From Macrotrachela quadricornifera (taxonomy: Eukaryota > Rotifera > Eurotatoria > Philodinida > Philodinidae), in the NCBI GenBank assembly GCA_022393335.1, contig JAJEKB010020534.1, positions 239,319 through 303,318 on the forward strand: a stretch of DNA of 64,000 nucleotides, given 5' to 3'. The position numbers and the translations under genes were made by a program. The notes below the pieces were generated by a model. That model did no database searches. It was not told the DNA's origin and saw only the letters and a program-made list of their open reading frames with translations. Position 1 is the stretch's first letter; each line of letters begins with the position of its first letter. Positions 1 to 12,669 of this stretch are shown here, one piece after another.

Positions 1-3000
1 GATTCTGAACATAATTCTCGATATTTATCACGTGCTGTTTGTAATTGAAAAAATCCATATTTAAGTACATCTTTATATAACATTTTATCATAACTTTCTT
101 CTGTTAATTTAATAGCTTGATTCATTTCTGATTCAAATACATGATCATAATAATTATAATTTGTATCTATACGATAATGTAATTTTTGTTGTTCAGTAAC
201 TTCTAAATTTGATGATATATGTAATTTATCTTTAACCCAATTAATAACTGATGAAACAATTGTTGGATTATTTTCTGAAATATTTTTTATATTTAATTCA
301 TTATCATAATCAATTGGATTAATATTAAGAACTTCTTTAACCCATTCAACAAATGTATAAAGACGTAAAAGTTGTGCTTCAGCCATTTCTTCTTCAAAAT
401 TTGCATCTTCAATTGAATCACCAGCATCAGCTAATGTTAAACGCATACCATCAGCAGAAAATTTTTCAATAGCTTGTACTAATGTTAAAAAATTTCCAGT
501 TGATTTAGACATTTTTTCAGAATTTAATAATAAATGTCCATTAGCACGAAATGCACGTGGCCATAATTCAGGATTTTTTGGCCAAATAGCTGCATGATTA
601 TATAATGAATAAGTAAGATGATTTGGTATTAAATCTTTTCCACTTGAACGTAGATTAACTGGATACCAATATTGAAATTCATTACGAAGATGATCAAGTG
701 TTGCACGAGGTATATCTGTTAATGTTGGATAAGATTTATCAGCAAAAAATATATAATCCCAAACTTCATTTGTTAATTGTGATGGAAGAATATTTGCTGG
801 ACCTAATTTTTCTCCATTAAATGAATCTCGTGCTTGTAAAAGATGTGCTACAGTATAATAAGACATATAAATAGTTGAATCCGATAATGATTCTATTAAA
901 TATTGTTCATCCCAAGGTAATTTTGTTCCAAGACCATATGAACGTGAACATGCATGTTCATGTAACCAACCAATAACAGCTTCAAATTGATTACGTGTTT
1001 CAGTATGATAAACATTCATTTGATCTAATGCACGTTTAGCATCTTGTTTCCATACTTCATTACCATAATCAAGAAACCATTGATCAACAAGTGAAACAAC
1101 ACATTCATCACTTGAACGTGATATTACTTTTCCTTCTGGTTCATAATAACTACATGCTTGTCCTATTTTTATTAAATCATCTCGAACAAGTTTTTTTGCA
1201 TCAGATACTTTTGTATTTGCATAATTACCAACTAAAAGTATACCATCATAAAATGATTTTGTATAAATTTTTTCTTTTGCTTCTAATAATTTATCACGAT
1301 CATTTTGTGATTGAATTTTCATTTGACTACAAATTGTTGGTGCTGAAAGACGACCATATGGTTCAAGTTCAATAATTGGTACTGGATCATATGATAATAC
1401 CATTGAATCTGTAATACCATATTTTTCTCGTAAAGTTGGCTTTTAATTAAAAAAAAAAGAAGATTAAATATAAATATTAAATTAATCAATTTTTACCTTA
1501 TTTTTAATATCTGTTAAAGCAGCAAAATCATCTGGTGAATCACTTGGTACTGATGTAACAACACCTGTACCTTTATCTTCTTTAATTGTCATCATAGGTA
1601 ATACATAAACTGTTTCATAATGTGATAATGGTGCATGTAATGGTAAACCAAATAATTCTGAACCAAGAAATTCAGCTAAAACAGTATATTGTCCATAAAC
1701 ATTAGTAAATTCTTGATAAGCCATATTTCGAGCTGCACGTCTTGTACAAATAAAAATACCATGTAAACGTGTTTCAAAAGCTACATAACGAATATCTGGA
1801 TGTAACCAACAATTTGTTTGACCATACATTGTTTCTGGTCGAAGTGTAGCAGCAGCTAAATAAACACCTGTAGTTGATGATGTTACATGTGATTTTAATT
1901 TTTCTGGTATATGATCATCATGTATACGAAGTTTAATTAATGTATATTCTTGTGGACCAACACCTTCACCACTACTACGATCATGATCCATACATGGTTG
2001 ATCATCTTTAGGTGAATATATTGTATATCTATGTATATAGAATAAATTATATTTAATTAAAATTAATAAAATAAAACAAAAATATTGTTTATTACCGTTT
2101 ACCAAATTGAATTTTACCACCTTCTTTTAAATGATGAAATTGCCAACGAACAAATGAATCATAAAATGGATTAGCATCAGTTGTAATAAATGAACGACGC
2201 CAATCAACCTAGAAATATTATTTTTAAAATTAAAATATATAAAAATATTTAAAATTTTACTTTTAAACCCATCATTTCAAGATCTCGTTTAACATGTGGT
2301 GGAAAATAAGAAATCCAATATTGTGGATCAGCAAATCGTCGAATTTCATCATCATCTTCCATTCCCAAACTACGCATAATTTGCCATTGATATTTTTCAC
2401 CACCACTTTTTGCTGCTGCTTTACTCTTTTAAAATAAAATTAAAAAAAAAGAAAATACGTAGCTAGATAAAATTTTTTTTTAATATCAGTGGAAAAAAAC
2501 TTTACTTTTTTACTCTTAGATTTATTATCGACTTTGTTAATATCATTTTCTTTTGATATTGCTGCTTTTTCTTCGTCAACTTCGTCATTTTTATTCTCAG
2601 GAAAATTTGGTGGAAAACCAAATTCTTCTAATTCACGTTTTAATTTATCGGCAGCAGCCTTAATAATAAATAATATTAAATAACAATTATTTTTATCATA
2701 AAATTTACTCGAATAGGCATTCCTGTACAATGGAAACCGAATGGAAATAAACAATGTTTGCCACGAAGACGTTCAAAACCGACAGAAAACTACGAAGAAA
2801 AATAATTAACAATAAAAAAAAAGAAAAATAATAAATATAATACCTCGCATTTAGATAATGAAAATGTATGACCTAAATGTAAACGACCATTCATATATGG
2901 ATATGGAAATGTTACTAAATATGTATTTGAACTAAAAATAAAGGCATATGATTATTATCATAGGAAAATAAAAATAAATAAATTTTACTTATTAGTTGTA

Positions 3001-3158
3001 TGACCAGGTGCATCAACTTCGAATACTTTCAAATCAGCCCATAATTTTTGCATTTGTCTTTCAATTTCACGAATAGTATCAAGCTTAACCGTTGAACGTT
3101 TTTCATTTGATACCGATGTTGCTGCTGTTGCAACTGACGTTGTCTTTGACGTTGCCAT
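1..3158 (-). CDS. LARS1: Cytosolic leucyl-tRNA synthetase (partial, C-terminus off the left edge)
   Basis: Charges tRNA-Leu with leucine in the cytosol. Eight exons were traced from the ATG at 3158: 2989-3158, 2844-2931, 2709-2789, 2506-2658, 2261-2425, 2096-2208, 1497-2028 and 1439 down to 1; all join in phase with GT-AG introns of about 50-80 bp. The reading runs about 913 residues and is cut by the window edge (the family is about 1,180 aa). Visible signatures are the class I HIGH motif as HLGH near residues 75-78 after [11 protein letters not shown], the CP1 editing-domain stretch [14 protein letters not shown], the editing-pocket segment [15 protein letters not shown], and the KMSKS loop as EKMSKSTG at about 510-490 on the plus coordinate. 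The order and content match the eukaryotic/archaeal type rather than mitochondrial LeuRS, and no targeting peptide is seen at the N-terminus. The first exon begins about 830 bp from the oppositely oriented GPCR gene. Confidence 0.97.
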
Positions 3159-3985
3159 GTTTTTAATTTTGATTTTATTTAATTATCTAAAAATCATTTA
3201 TATATTAAATAAGTGTTACATCATTTTACATGATGAATGGCAACGAGATTAAATAGCATTGCAACAGCCAACATGGCATGAACGAGTAAACTGAAACTGG
3301 CTGATGAAATCGAAGAAAATCATATTCAGCCTATCATAGTTGGTTTAAGAAATTAATTTATAGTCAAATCTATTTTACATGAAGGTTCGATAGAGGTCGT
3401 TTCTATACAGTCGAATTTATTTATTTTGTAATAAAAAGCAGTCGACTTATTCTCTGAAATTTAAAGTTGACAGAAATTCATAAAATAAAAAGGTTTTATA
3501 TTCACAACAATAAATGTTGCTTTGTATTATATGCATTTATTAAAACAGATTTTTTATATTTATAAAACAGCTAAACAGGTTCTTTACGCCATGTGTTTCA
3601 TACAGACACTAATTCGATAGATTCTTCATCGGCATTTAAAATTTAATTTTATATATTAGCAAAAAGAAGCTTAGCATGAAAACGCTCTTTCTATAAAAAC
3701 TATAAATTCTCCACAGATGATTAGCCATTTGTATATTAAAAAAAAAAAAATTTTAATAAATAGAATGCTTATCCTTATCGTGTCTTATTTGTCTATTTTT
3801 TTTATAAGAACTTTTTTAAACTGTCTTTCAGAATTACTTTCGACACGTCTACATTAGAATGTTATATGAAGAAAATTACATCTATGGAACTATAAGTTGT
3901 GAATAATCTCTTATAATGAAGATCACCTGCGTCAGCTCCTTTTATTTTTTTCTTTATAACGAATTCTAATTATCATTTGTGAATA
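3159..3985. other. Intergenic gap between divergent genes
   Basis: AT-rich spacer between the leucyl-tRNA synthetase start and the GPCR start. I see no ORF or repeat that I can support. It must hold both promoters, but no specific element could be recognised. Confidence 0.6.
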
Positions 3986-4975
3986 ATGTCAACATTAGGA
4001 GACGTGCAACAGGGTCTAACTCGTTATGGAATGAGCATTTATTTAATTCTGGGAAATATTGGTAATATAATAAATATTATTATTTTTTGTCAAAGAGAAC
4101 ATAGAAATAATTCTTGTTCACTCTATCTTCTTACTGCATCATTTGTCAATATATTTATTATTAATTATGGAATTATTCCAACCCTTTATTCTCTTGATTA
4201 TCCCAATCCTGAATTGTATTCGTTAGTTTTTTGCAAAATGCGATTATATCTTCTTCATTCTGCTCTTATGATCAGTCGATCTTTAGTTGTTTTCGCTTGT
4301 ATAGATCGATTTGCTTTATGTTCTGTATCACAGCGTGTTCGATCATTTTGTCAACCAAAAGTAGCTATTCTTATTATCATTTGTATTATTATTATATGGC
4401 CAATTATTGCCGTACATATTCCTATCTTACTAACGATTCAATCAGGACGATGTAGTACTTTTGGAACATATAGTATTATCTATAGCAGTTATTCTTTTCT
4501 TGTTGCTGGTTTTCTTCCTCCATTATTAATGGTCTTTTTTGGATATAAAACAATGCGTAATCTTCATTTGATTCATGCAAGAGTTCAATCAAATAATAAT
4601 GAGAATATTCGAATTAAACGCAGAGATTATAGTCTTATGGTAATGTTACTGTGGGAAGTTGTTGTCTATCTTTTCTCTACTGCACTTTATCCAATTCAAA
4701 TGCTATACCTTGCTATTACAACTAATGTCATAAAAACAACGCAACGTCTTCAAATCGAATCATTTATTACTTATATGGCTTATTCTTTTCTCATCTATAT
4801 CAATAGTGCCTCACCGTTTTATGTCTATGTTGGAACGTCTCGTGCTTTTCGTCAAGAATGTAGACGATTATTTATACAAACCAAGAGACGAATAATAGTG
4901 ACAACACGAATTCATCCAATTACTCATAATAGTCACGCATTATCAAGACGACAACATCAAACAAGTCATTTATAA
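3986..4975 (+). CDS. Orphan rhodopsin-class G-protein-coupled receptor, single exon
   Basis: An uninterrupted 329-aa seven-transmembrane protein. TM1 carries the GN pair (LGNIGN, residues 23-28). Cys83 at the top of TM3 and Cys156 in the second extracellular loop can form the conserved disulfide. The DRY motif is DRF (107-109). TM7 reads NSASPFYVY in place of NPxxY, followed by a basic helix 8 region. The N-terminus is short (about 15 residues) and the tail ends in a basic, serine-rich stretch. It has no biogenic-amine aspartate pattern, so the ligand is unknown; neuropeptide-type receptors of lophotrochozoans look similar. Intronless, unlike nearly every other gene here, which fits an expanded lineage-specific or retro-duplicated receptor family. 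The ATG at 3986 is the first in frame. Confidence 0.88.
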   Translation: MSTLGDVQQGLTRYGMSIYLILGNIGNIINIIIFCQREHRNNSCSLYLLTASFVNIFIINYGIIPTLYSLDYPNPELYSLVFCKMRLYLLHSALMISRSLVVFACIDRFALCSVSQRVRSFCQPKVAILIIICIIIIWPIIAVHIPILLTIQSGRCSTFGTYSIIYSSYSFLVAGFLPPLLMVFFGYKTMRNLHLIHARVQSNNNENIRIKRRDYSLMVMLLWEVVVYLFSTALYPIQMLYLAITTNVIKTTQRLQIESFITYMAYSFLIYINSASPFYVYVGTSRAFRQECRRLFIQTKRRIIVTTRIHPITHNSHALSRRQHQTSHL

Positions 4976-7087
4976 TACTTTTTCTTTTAGAACAGAATGA
5001 ATGCACTAATGAAAGTTACTAAAATAAGATGTTTCCATCATTATTTAGCTTTTTGATGTTGTCTTATTGTTAAATAAATATTGTCAGTACAATATGAAAA
5101 ACATCAATTTGAGGTAGATGTTCTGCAATCTCAGAACCTATTATTATAATTTGTAGAATAAAAGATTCTTTTTTAAACTAAGAGATTATTCATCCGCAGA
5201 TCTATTAGAATCATGAAAAAAGTTGTATACCAATTGCATTCTAATACCGTAATTTTCGGTCAAAAAAAATGTTACTGTACAGTGTACTATTTCTTTTTCC
5301 ACATAAGGATTATTAGTACGAACAACTTGAAGATCAAACGTTGAATTTGATAATGCATTGTGATAGATTGATCAATGTTAATTTCATAGTGCAAACTATG
5401 TGATAAGACACAACTTGCAACATACAGCAACTGTTTCATAAGCTTAATCTAAATGTATCTATACAAGAATAATAATAATTGATTAAAATTAGTCACTCTA
5501 TTCCTGTTTATAATTCCATACAACTTTAATATATGGTGCAGTTATCCAAGATTAAATAAAAGGCATCGAAAACATCTGACGAAGAATATTTGATCGACAT
5601 TATTTATCAATGATGTTAGCTATTTAATAAATGAAAGTTTTTTGTTTTGTTTATTTATCATATAAAATAGATATTTCACATGACAAAGAAGTCATATTAA
5701 TCTGTGATATTGCATCAAAAGAAATAATATTCTAATAATAGTTACGCATAAATCAAAATATTAAAATTGGTGAATCCATAGAATAGCATGTAAATGGCTA
5801 AGCGTCATTTTAAAATACTATAATAAGAAACATTTCAATTACAACAAAATTTTTATTTCTAAAAATGTAACCATGCAATTACTATCGTGGTATTTTTTCT
5901 TTCAGTATTTTCTTTCATTAAGCCAGCTGACTGTACGAAGTGCAGTCGCCGACTTATTCCTCTCGATACGCTTAGTTGCCATGATAAATTCACCTTCTTC
6001 TTCTTCTTTTCCTTTTCAACGCATGAGTCACGATTTAAGTAAGCCCTTCGCTCTCAGCATCTATCCATCATTATACATCAAGAAAAAGACTACTAGATTC
6101 GTGAGTGTGCTGAATGCTCATCTGAAATTGGTTTTTCAATATTCGATTCCATTCGGGAGATATAAGGAAAGAAAAAAAACATGAACAGCTGCTAATTTCC
6201 TTTTATGATTATATATGACTCAATCTTCGAATAACCATTGACATGTTAGATGCAATATGCATATATACTTTAATTATCTCTTATATAACTTGAATTCATC
6301 TATGAAGGAGTCTCGAACACAAGAAAAACTGAGAATAGCTTTTACAGATGACATGTGATAGAAGATAATGAACAGCTGAAAGTTTCCTTATATAACAATA
6401 GATAATTCAGATTCACTATCTCTCACTAATGATCTGAGCCAAAATATCAGAACACAATCGAATTTCATTATGATTTCCTCAATGCAAATCTAAGTTTAGA
6501 TATAGTAGATGTCGCATAGAAGTGTATTCAGATACTTTTCAGATTTGAAATCTTAATGTCTAAAAACAAACAGAACATCTTGTCTAATGAGATCATAATG
6601 TATTACACAATAATATTTGAAAATATGTTAGAATATTTCTTTCTGAGTATTTTCTCTTATTTTCAGATAGGTATACGCCGAGATCAAACTTCCCAGATTC
6701 ACCGTTTTCAAGAACAAAACTTTATGTTTCATCCACTTCTGTTATTTACATACAGTAGTTAATATTATTTGCAAATTCCATCTAAATTGCGAAAATGATT
6801 GAACTGAATTCTCAATCTGTTCCTGCGTTCTGTATATGTTTGTTTGGGAAGTTTTCTTCTGCGCAGTTAAATCATAATGATGCTCTGAATCAAAAGAACA
6901 TTAATACTAAATGGAACAGATCAATTAGGAACAACAATCACAGTAAGAAATGAACATCCTATTTCATTCAGATTAGCTGTACATTCGTATGCATGACAGG
7001 TTTTTTTATAGACACAAAAAATACATATTTTATTCATATAAAAAAGAATTACATAGTAATAAATTTAAAAAAATGAAAGTTGGTATA
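4976..7087. other. Intergenic, no supported gene
   Basis: About 2.1 kb of AT-rich sequence downstream of both flanking genes. Short open frames (for example 5873-6184 and 6556-6762) have no recognisable domain and low-complexity composition, so none is called. Confidence 0.5.
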
Positions 7088-8592
7088 TTAATCTGCAATC
7101 ATCTGATGTAATTTCTGCATTGTACTATCAAGCAAGTTTTCCAAAACGCTTCGTGGAATAATAGGATCAGTTCCAACGTACATAACTGTCAAGATTCCAT
7201 TAACAGTTTGAATTGTAGTGAATGGCATTACTCCTTGAACCATATTAACAAAAGGAGTCATGCCAACAAGTTTCCATTGTCCATACTGTTCATGAAATGG
7301 TAAAACACCCCAACTAGAGACACCAAGAGTAGGAAGTTGATCAAAATTAGGTGGACCTAAACTCTTCTCGAAAATCTTTCCCATAATTATGCCAAGCGCA
7401 AGAACTTGACCAGCATCGATACACGTTTTCATATGATGTCCGAATGTTTTTGCAAGTTGCCACATACCTTCGGATGACATTGGTATATCTTCCGTAGGTA
7501 TTACGAATGGCATTATACCTGATACATGATAACTAAGATCGTGATTGGGAATGGCTGGTACACATCGTCTTCTAGTATCAGCTCCAATGGAAAAATATAA
7601 TGCAGTTGGCTGATCTTGTTTAGAATTAACTAGCGTAGAAGTACCGCATAGAATGGCTGTGCTAACAGCAGATGTTACGGTAACACCTTCTCGACGACAC
7701 ATTTCTATTAGTTTCTGTGTTTCCTGGCTATTTAGCATGCCGTGACAAAGTTCAGTATGGCAATGATCAGCCATATCAGTTAATGGAAAATCAACGTTAG
7801 CTATAGGTACTCTTGCCTTTGTCGATTTGTTAGCTACACGAGAATACATTGCTCCAAGAATAATTCGAATAAGTGAGGTCATTTTTCCAAATATTGAAAG
7901 ACTTCTTTTAATTGCCATCTCCATAGTCTCGGGCCAATTCAATGAATTAGCAAACATATTGTCATTGTCTCCAGATAAGGCTATGAGAAGTTCATCAAGT
8001 ACAGTGCTCAAGGATATACCATCACAGATACTATGCTCACATACGACTACTATTTCGCGTGGACTGCTGTTATCATGATCATCGTTTGGATCCTTCAAAA
8101 AAAAACGAAATATTCGTATGACATATTTAGTATTTCTAACGATAGTAGCAAGCAGAAATTAAAAAGTTAGTCTCAGCTCTTGTATATCTGTAGAAGCCAG
8201 AATTCAGCAAGTCCTTGACCAATAGCAGTTATTTCTTTTTCTCGCTCCCGCCATTCTTGACGCCAGAAAATCATATGATCAGCACGTTTTCGTGATATTT
8301 CTCGAATCTTAAGTTGAAGTGTGTGGTCTTCTTCAAAGCAGTAGCTGTTTGGTTTTTCATGATTAATTTGAAGTCGACTTCGTGAAAGAGGATGACGACG
8401 TTGTAAATGACTAATTGCTGTAGACAAGGCTTCTAGTGAAATGTGAGGTCCTTCAAGGTGCAGAACTTCACCAAATTTCATGTATCCTTTATGTTGTTGT
8501 GAGGCCTGCATTAGAGCATTCTCTGCTGAACCAAGTAACCGTTGCTTCTGATCGGTAGTGGATGAATTTTTTTGGTGAAACCAGGAAAACAT
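7088..8592 (-). CDS. Condensation-domain/PapA-like acyltransferase, with an abnormal splice donor
   Basis: Two coding blocks: 8188-8592 (start ATG at 8592, MFSWFHQKN) and 7088-8092 (stop at 7088-7090), together about 469 aa. The second block carries the active-site motif of the BAHD/condensation/PapA superfamily, HxxxDG, as EHSICDGIS. A C-terminal half with the segment VSSWGVLPF fits the acyltransferase/condensation fold. Reactions in this superfamily move acyl groups to alcohols, amines or carrier-bound substrates; the substrate here cannot be told. Phase analysis puts the junction at CTACAG | (intron 8093-8187) | GATCC, giving LLQ-DPNDDHD, but the intron begins AT instead of GT. No GT donor in the upstream block is in the right phase. 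So the gene is either spliced by a non-canonical AT-AG intron or has lost its donor and is a recent pseudogene. The bacterial-like family suggests old horizontal transfer (inference). Confidence 0.72.
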
Positions 8593-10739
8593 TTGTTCTT
8601 GATATTGCGAATACACAGATCAACTAAATTGAGAAATAGATGAAGGTAAAATAATCAAAAATAGCATATCATATTGTGTGATTAAATTGAAGACAACCTT
8701 AGAGCATGCGAAAGGAAAACCGATTTTAATTTCATCTACCTTGTAAAGCATTAGAATTTTTTTTATCATACAAAGTCAGATCTAACTACAGGATGGTATA
8801 TGTAGAAAACAGTATACTCTGGAATAATTGAAAATTATGCGTTGTTACCCATTAATACGAAAAGAATTTCCCAAAATATGGTAGTTTTCCTACAACACAT
8901 TTTCACTTACACTTTCCTCAGACTTTTTGATCTTGGCACCATCGGGACAGATCTTACTAGAGGAAAGATAACAAGCATTGAGATCTAAGCATAAAAAATA
9001 TTCAATTTGAGTCTACAATTGTAATGAGAATACACAACTCCATTTTATATATTGAAGTTTAAAAAAGTGATTTCATACTTATAGGCACTTAATGTCTAAA
9101 AGAAACCTGAAAATAGTCCTTTATCTTATAAAATACGATATATGAATGTGAGTATGAAGTTATTAAAGCTGTAGCCATCTTGGCCACGTCACCATCACGA
9201 ACACTAAAGACTATATGTATGAGTCATATCGATACATTTTTTTTCTTCACTTTTCTCTTTTTTTAATAGAACGAAAAGATGAGTAAATGAAGGCGCACAT
9301 AATGTTGTTTTGTTTGCTTATAGAGCAAAGAACAAAAACAACATAAAAGAAGGACAAAGTAAATTATAATGCGAAAGAATTGAATTTTCTTCGTCTTTAT
9401 AAAATATTCTTATCAAGAATGTTCTGAGACAAATGTCCTTAAAAGCAGATATCCTCGAAGACTATGTCCTAAATAAGAAAATATTGTTCATTGAAATATA
9501 AATGATGTTTTAAATCCGCATGATGTTATTCGAACTTAATTTTTTGCTTCTTCTCGAAAAAATATATATAAATGGAATTATATGGATCTAAATAGATATT
9601 TATCTAGGAGTACGAAAGACTTATTAAGAAAAATCATAGAATTAGAAAAGGAGTTGAATCTGCATGTTTTGATGCCTAGTCCTTTGTGCTAATTATAATA
9701 GTAGTGATAATAAACTGATTAAAACTCACCTTGTTACAGGTGCACTTAAATGTCCTTTTGGTGTAGAATAATCATATTACTTATTGGACTAGAAAACGAA
9801 AAATGCCTCGAAATTAGTGTCATACATCAAACTAGCGAAAATAAAAGTTTTGTAGTTAGAATTTGCCAAAGACATTTCGAAATTGAAGTAGCTAAGAAAG
9901 GATTTTTCAAATTAATGTTGCCATTATACCATTAAAATAATTAATTATTTTTACTCCAGTAGCACAATATATTTATTTTACATATATTAAGTGGCGAACA
10001 AAAATATACTATTTTCAACTTTATCAATACGTTTCAACTAAGAAAAAGATAATAACACCGGAATGGTACTCACCATAGCAAATCATATAAAAAAGAAGTG
10101 AGTAAAACTGCTTAGATGTCACTAAACTTTGAAAAAACTCAAATTTTTCAGAATTAGAGTTAGTTATAAAATCGGAAAGTCTGCCATTGCATATCACTAT
10201 TATCGAGAACGGATATAGAGCAGAAACGCACATATCAATCTATTAAAAATTATTTCTTTATAAAATAGTCATCTAAAGATGATTTTAAAAGATATGTTAG
10301 CTATCAAATTAGATTCGTATACTTACATTGACTAGTTCGCATTTAGTTAGTTATTCTTGTGACTAAGTTGATAATTAATAATGATACGGTAGTCAATCGT
10401 TTATAAAAAGATCCGAGATTAATCTCTGTGTTGATTTTTTAATATTCGTAATAAATAAAGCATGCTTCAAATGATATCGCGGTTAATTATACAGATATAA
10501 GTTTGTGCACATGTAAAATAAGAATCAATAATTCATTTTGTCTGTCTTGTCCAATAGTTTTGTTTCAATGAAGCAAGGTAGTTATAACATTAGCTGATAT
10601 ATATGAGAAACAGGAGTCACAAAGAACATTTGTTTGTTTATTCTAGATTTTAAACGTGATATAAATATATTTTAGTTGATACAAGGACTAGTACGAATAC
10701 AAAAATACTTATGAGATTAATTTGAGTTCATCTAACTAA

Positions 10740-11010
10740 AGAAAAAGATAGTTTCAAAATCTTTCTTAACGCATTGCCAACTCTATTGTTGAATGATAAG
10801 TATTCTGCAGTAAATTTTTGTTGATCAGAACCATTATTTTCATTATCTTCTTTTGAATTACTGACACTTGTTAAATAGAATTTTTTACATTATGAGACAG
10901 AAGAAAATATATTAACATTTGAAATCTCTGATATTTTGTACTGGTTAGTGTTATCTTATCGTCATTTCTTGTAACAATACTTTGTGCTTCTTCATGCCAA
11001 CTACTTAGTC
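10740..11010 (-). pseudogene. Coding-like relic, unknown protein
   Basis: Reading the minus strand gives two amino-acid stretches with protein-like composition, interrupted by stops and a frame change: one containing SWHEEAQSIVTRNDDKITLT (about 11010-10940) and one containing SDQQKFTAEYLSFNNRVGNA then ending LVR-stop (about 10860-10737). They could be two exons of a small gene or the remains of one. I do not recognise the family. Confidence is low because only about 85 codons are involved. Confidence 0.25.
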
Positions 11011-12339
11011 ATATCTTGGTAGTTGTGCTTTTCGATTGGATGATTATATTTTATGGATTATCCGAAAGTTTTATACTTGACGTTTGAACTGGTAGATGTA
11101 TAGAATCAAAACTCTACAAGTCAATTCTATTCATTCTAAATTGTATTTCGACTTTTCCATCCTTCCAGATTTGTTCTAAGATTTATCAACAAGCGTAGAT
11201 TAAAATTAATATCCAACCATTTTGTTTTTAGTATTACAAATGAAGCATAAATATATATACTTCTAATTGCTGTAGTCATGATGATTGCTGCCAAATTACT
11301 ATGATAATTATTTTATTGATTATTACACATGTAAATAAACGATACCTTTTTTACCTTCTATTAGTTCCTTACAGCTTTCTACTAATGCCGTTAATCAATA
11401 TATTTATAATCCTACATTTGAGCCAAATAAAATGACTAGAACATAGAATCCGCAAAGCATGCGACTGTTTTTACGAATTGACTATTGATTAGGTAATGAA
11501 AATTAGACAAATCAAAACGACAAGAAAAATTTGTCGAAAAATGATTTTTTAGTTTTTGTAGATTCAGAAAATAAGAGTAAATAGAATCGATTTTAACTAC
11601 AACACATAAAAGAAAGAGCAGATGTTTGTTACCTGGTTGATGTCTTATTACATTCATGACAATCTAAATACTGACAGAAATGAATAATCTGCCATTTCAT
11701 CACTTCTTCTCTTTGCACATGACTAGAAACAAATACAGATAGATATACAAAGACAAATCAATCATACTATCTTTTCTTTGTCGTTTGAAATGATTCATCC
11801 TACTTCATTTTTCGTCATTTTGAGGTTCGCATGTACATATTCACGTACAGTAAACAAATATAGAGCCAGTAATATTAGTATTATTTCGCGATTCAATAAA
11901 CTGGAAAAAAATTAATTGCGTTCCTGAACCTTTACTGTTCGATAACTGTTCTTTTAGTTTAAAGTTTCATCGTAAAGTGATGAAGTGCATCGATGAACCA
12001 TTGTTTATGAACAATTTTTGATTATGCATATTAACTAAATATTATGTTAGAAAAAGAGTACGCTACTTTTTCTTTATTGTTTGATCACCTGTAAATAAGA
12101 ATACTGTAGTAAATATATATATAAGGTGATGTGTCTATGCCCACCCATTTCGATTTCACTGAAAAACATCTTCAAACTAAACTAGCAAATATTTTTCGTA
12201 GGAAACACTTTGTTATTAGTGAGGTATGATCAATGGAACTAATCATTGTTGTTAGACAATTTTAGCGTGTAATCAGAGTCCAATTGATATTGTAAAATAA
12301 GTTTGCTAGAAGTTTAATCTTCATCAAACTCTCGAGGCT

Positions 12340-12430
12340 GTTTCAGTTGCAATTGATTCGACTCCGTTGATTTTGCAATCTATGTAGATGCTTCGAGCTC
12401 TAACTTTTGTATCATTACATCATTGTATAG
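12340..12430 (-). pseudogene. Short coding-like relic with an internal stop
   Basis: Minus-strand reading gives MIQKLELEAST, a stop, then IAKSTESNQLQLKQPREFDE before a second stop. Composition is unlike the surrounding AT-rich noise, but the piece is too short to classify. Confidence 0.2.
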
Positions 12431-12669
12431 TATCATCCTTTTTCTTTTGTATGTTAAATTTATTAACGGTAATTAATAATAAATTTTTCGATATCATTAG
12501 TTTGAAAACCAGTTGATAAATAAGTGATTCCAAACTGCATTCAAAAGAAGAATTTCATGAGATCGTTCAAGTATAGAAGACAACTGATCAAATTTTACTG
12601 TCAAGACATTATTATATCTATATCATATCAGCTGCAACAACACCAACAACAATAGTCTTTTTTTGCTTC

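Noticed and set aside
1091..1375. Plus-strand 94-codon frame
   Set aside because: Antisense shadow of the leucyl-tRNA synthetase exon, Leu/His-rich as expected of a shadow.
5873..6184. Plus-strand 103-codon open frame with a signal-peptide-like start
   Set aside because: No domain, low-complexity ends and no splice or neighbour support; most likely chance.
8093..8187. U12-type AT-AC intron as explanation for the acyltransferase junction
   Set aside because: The 5' end ATATAC does not match the U12 ATATCC consensus and the 3' end is AG, not AC.
11436..11657. Minus-strand 73-codon frame in the desert
   Set aside because: No recognisable motif and no splice context; could not be separated from chance.
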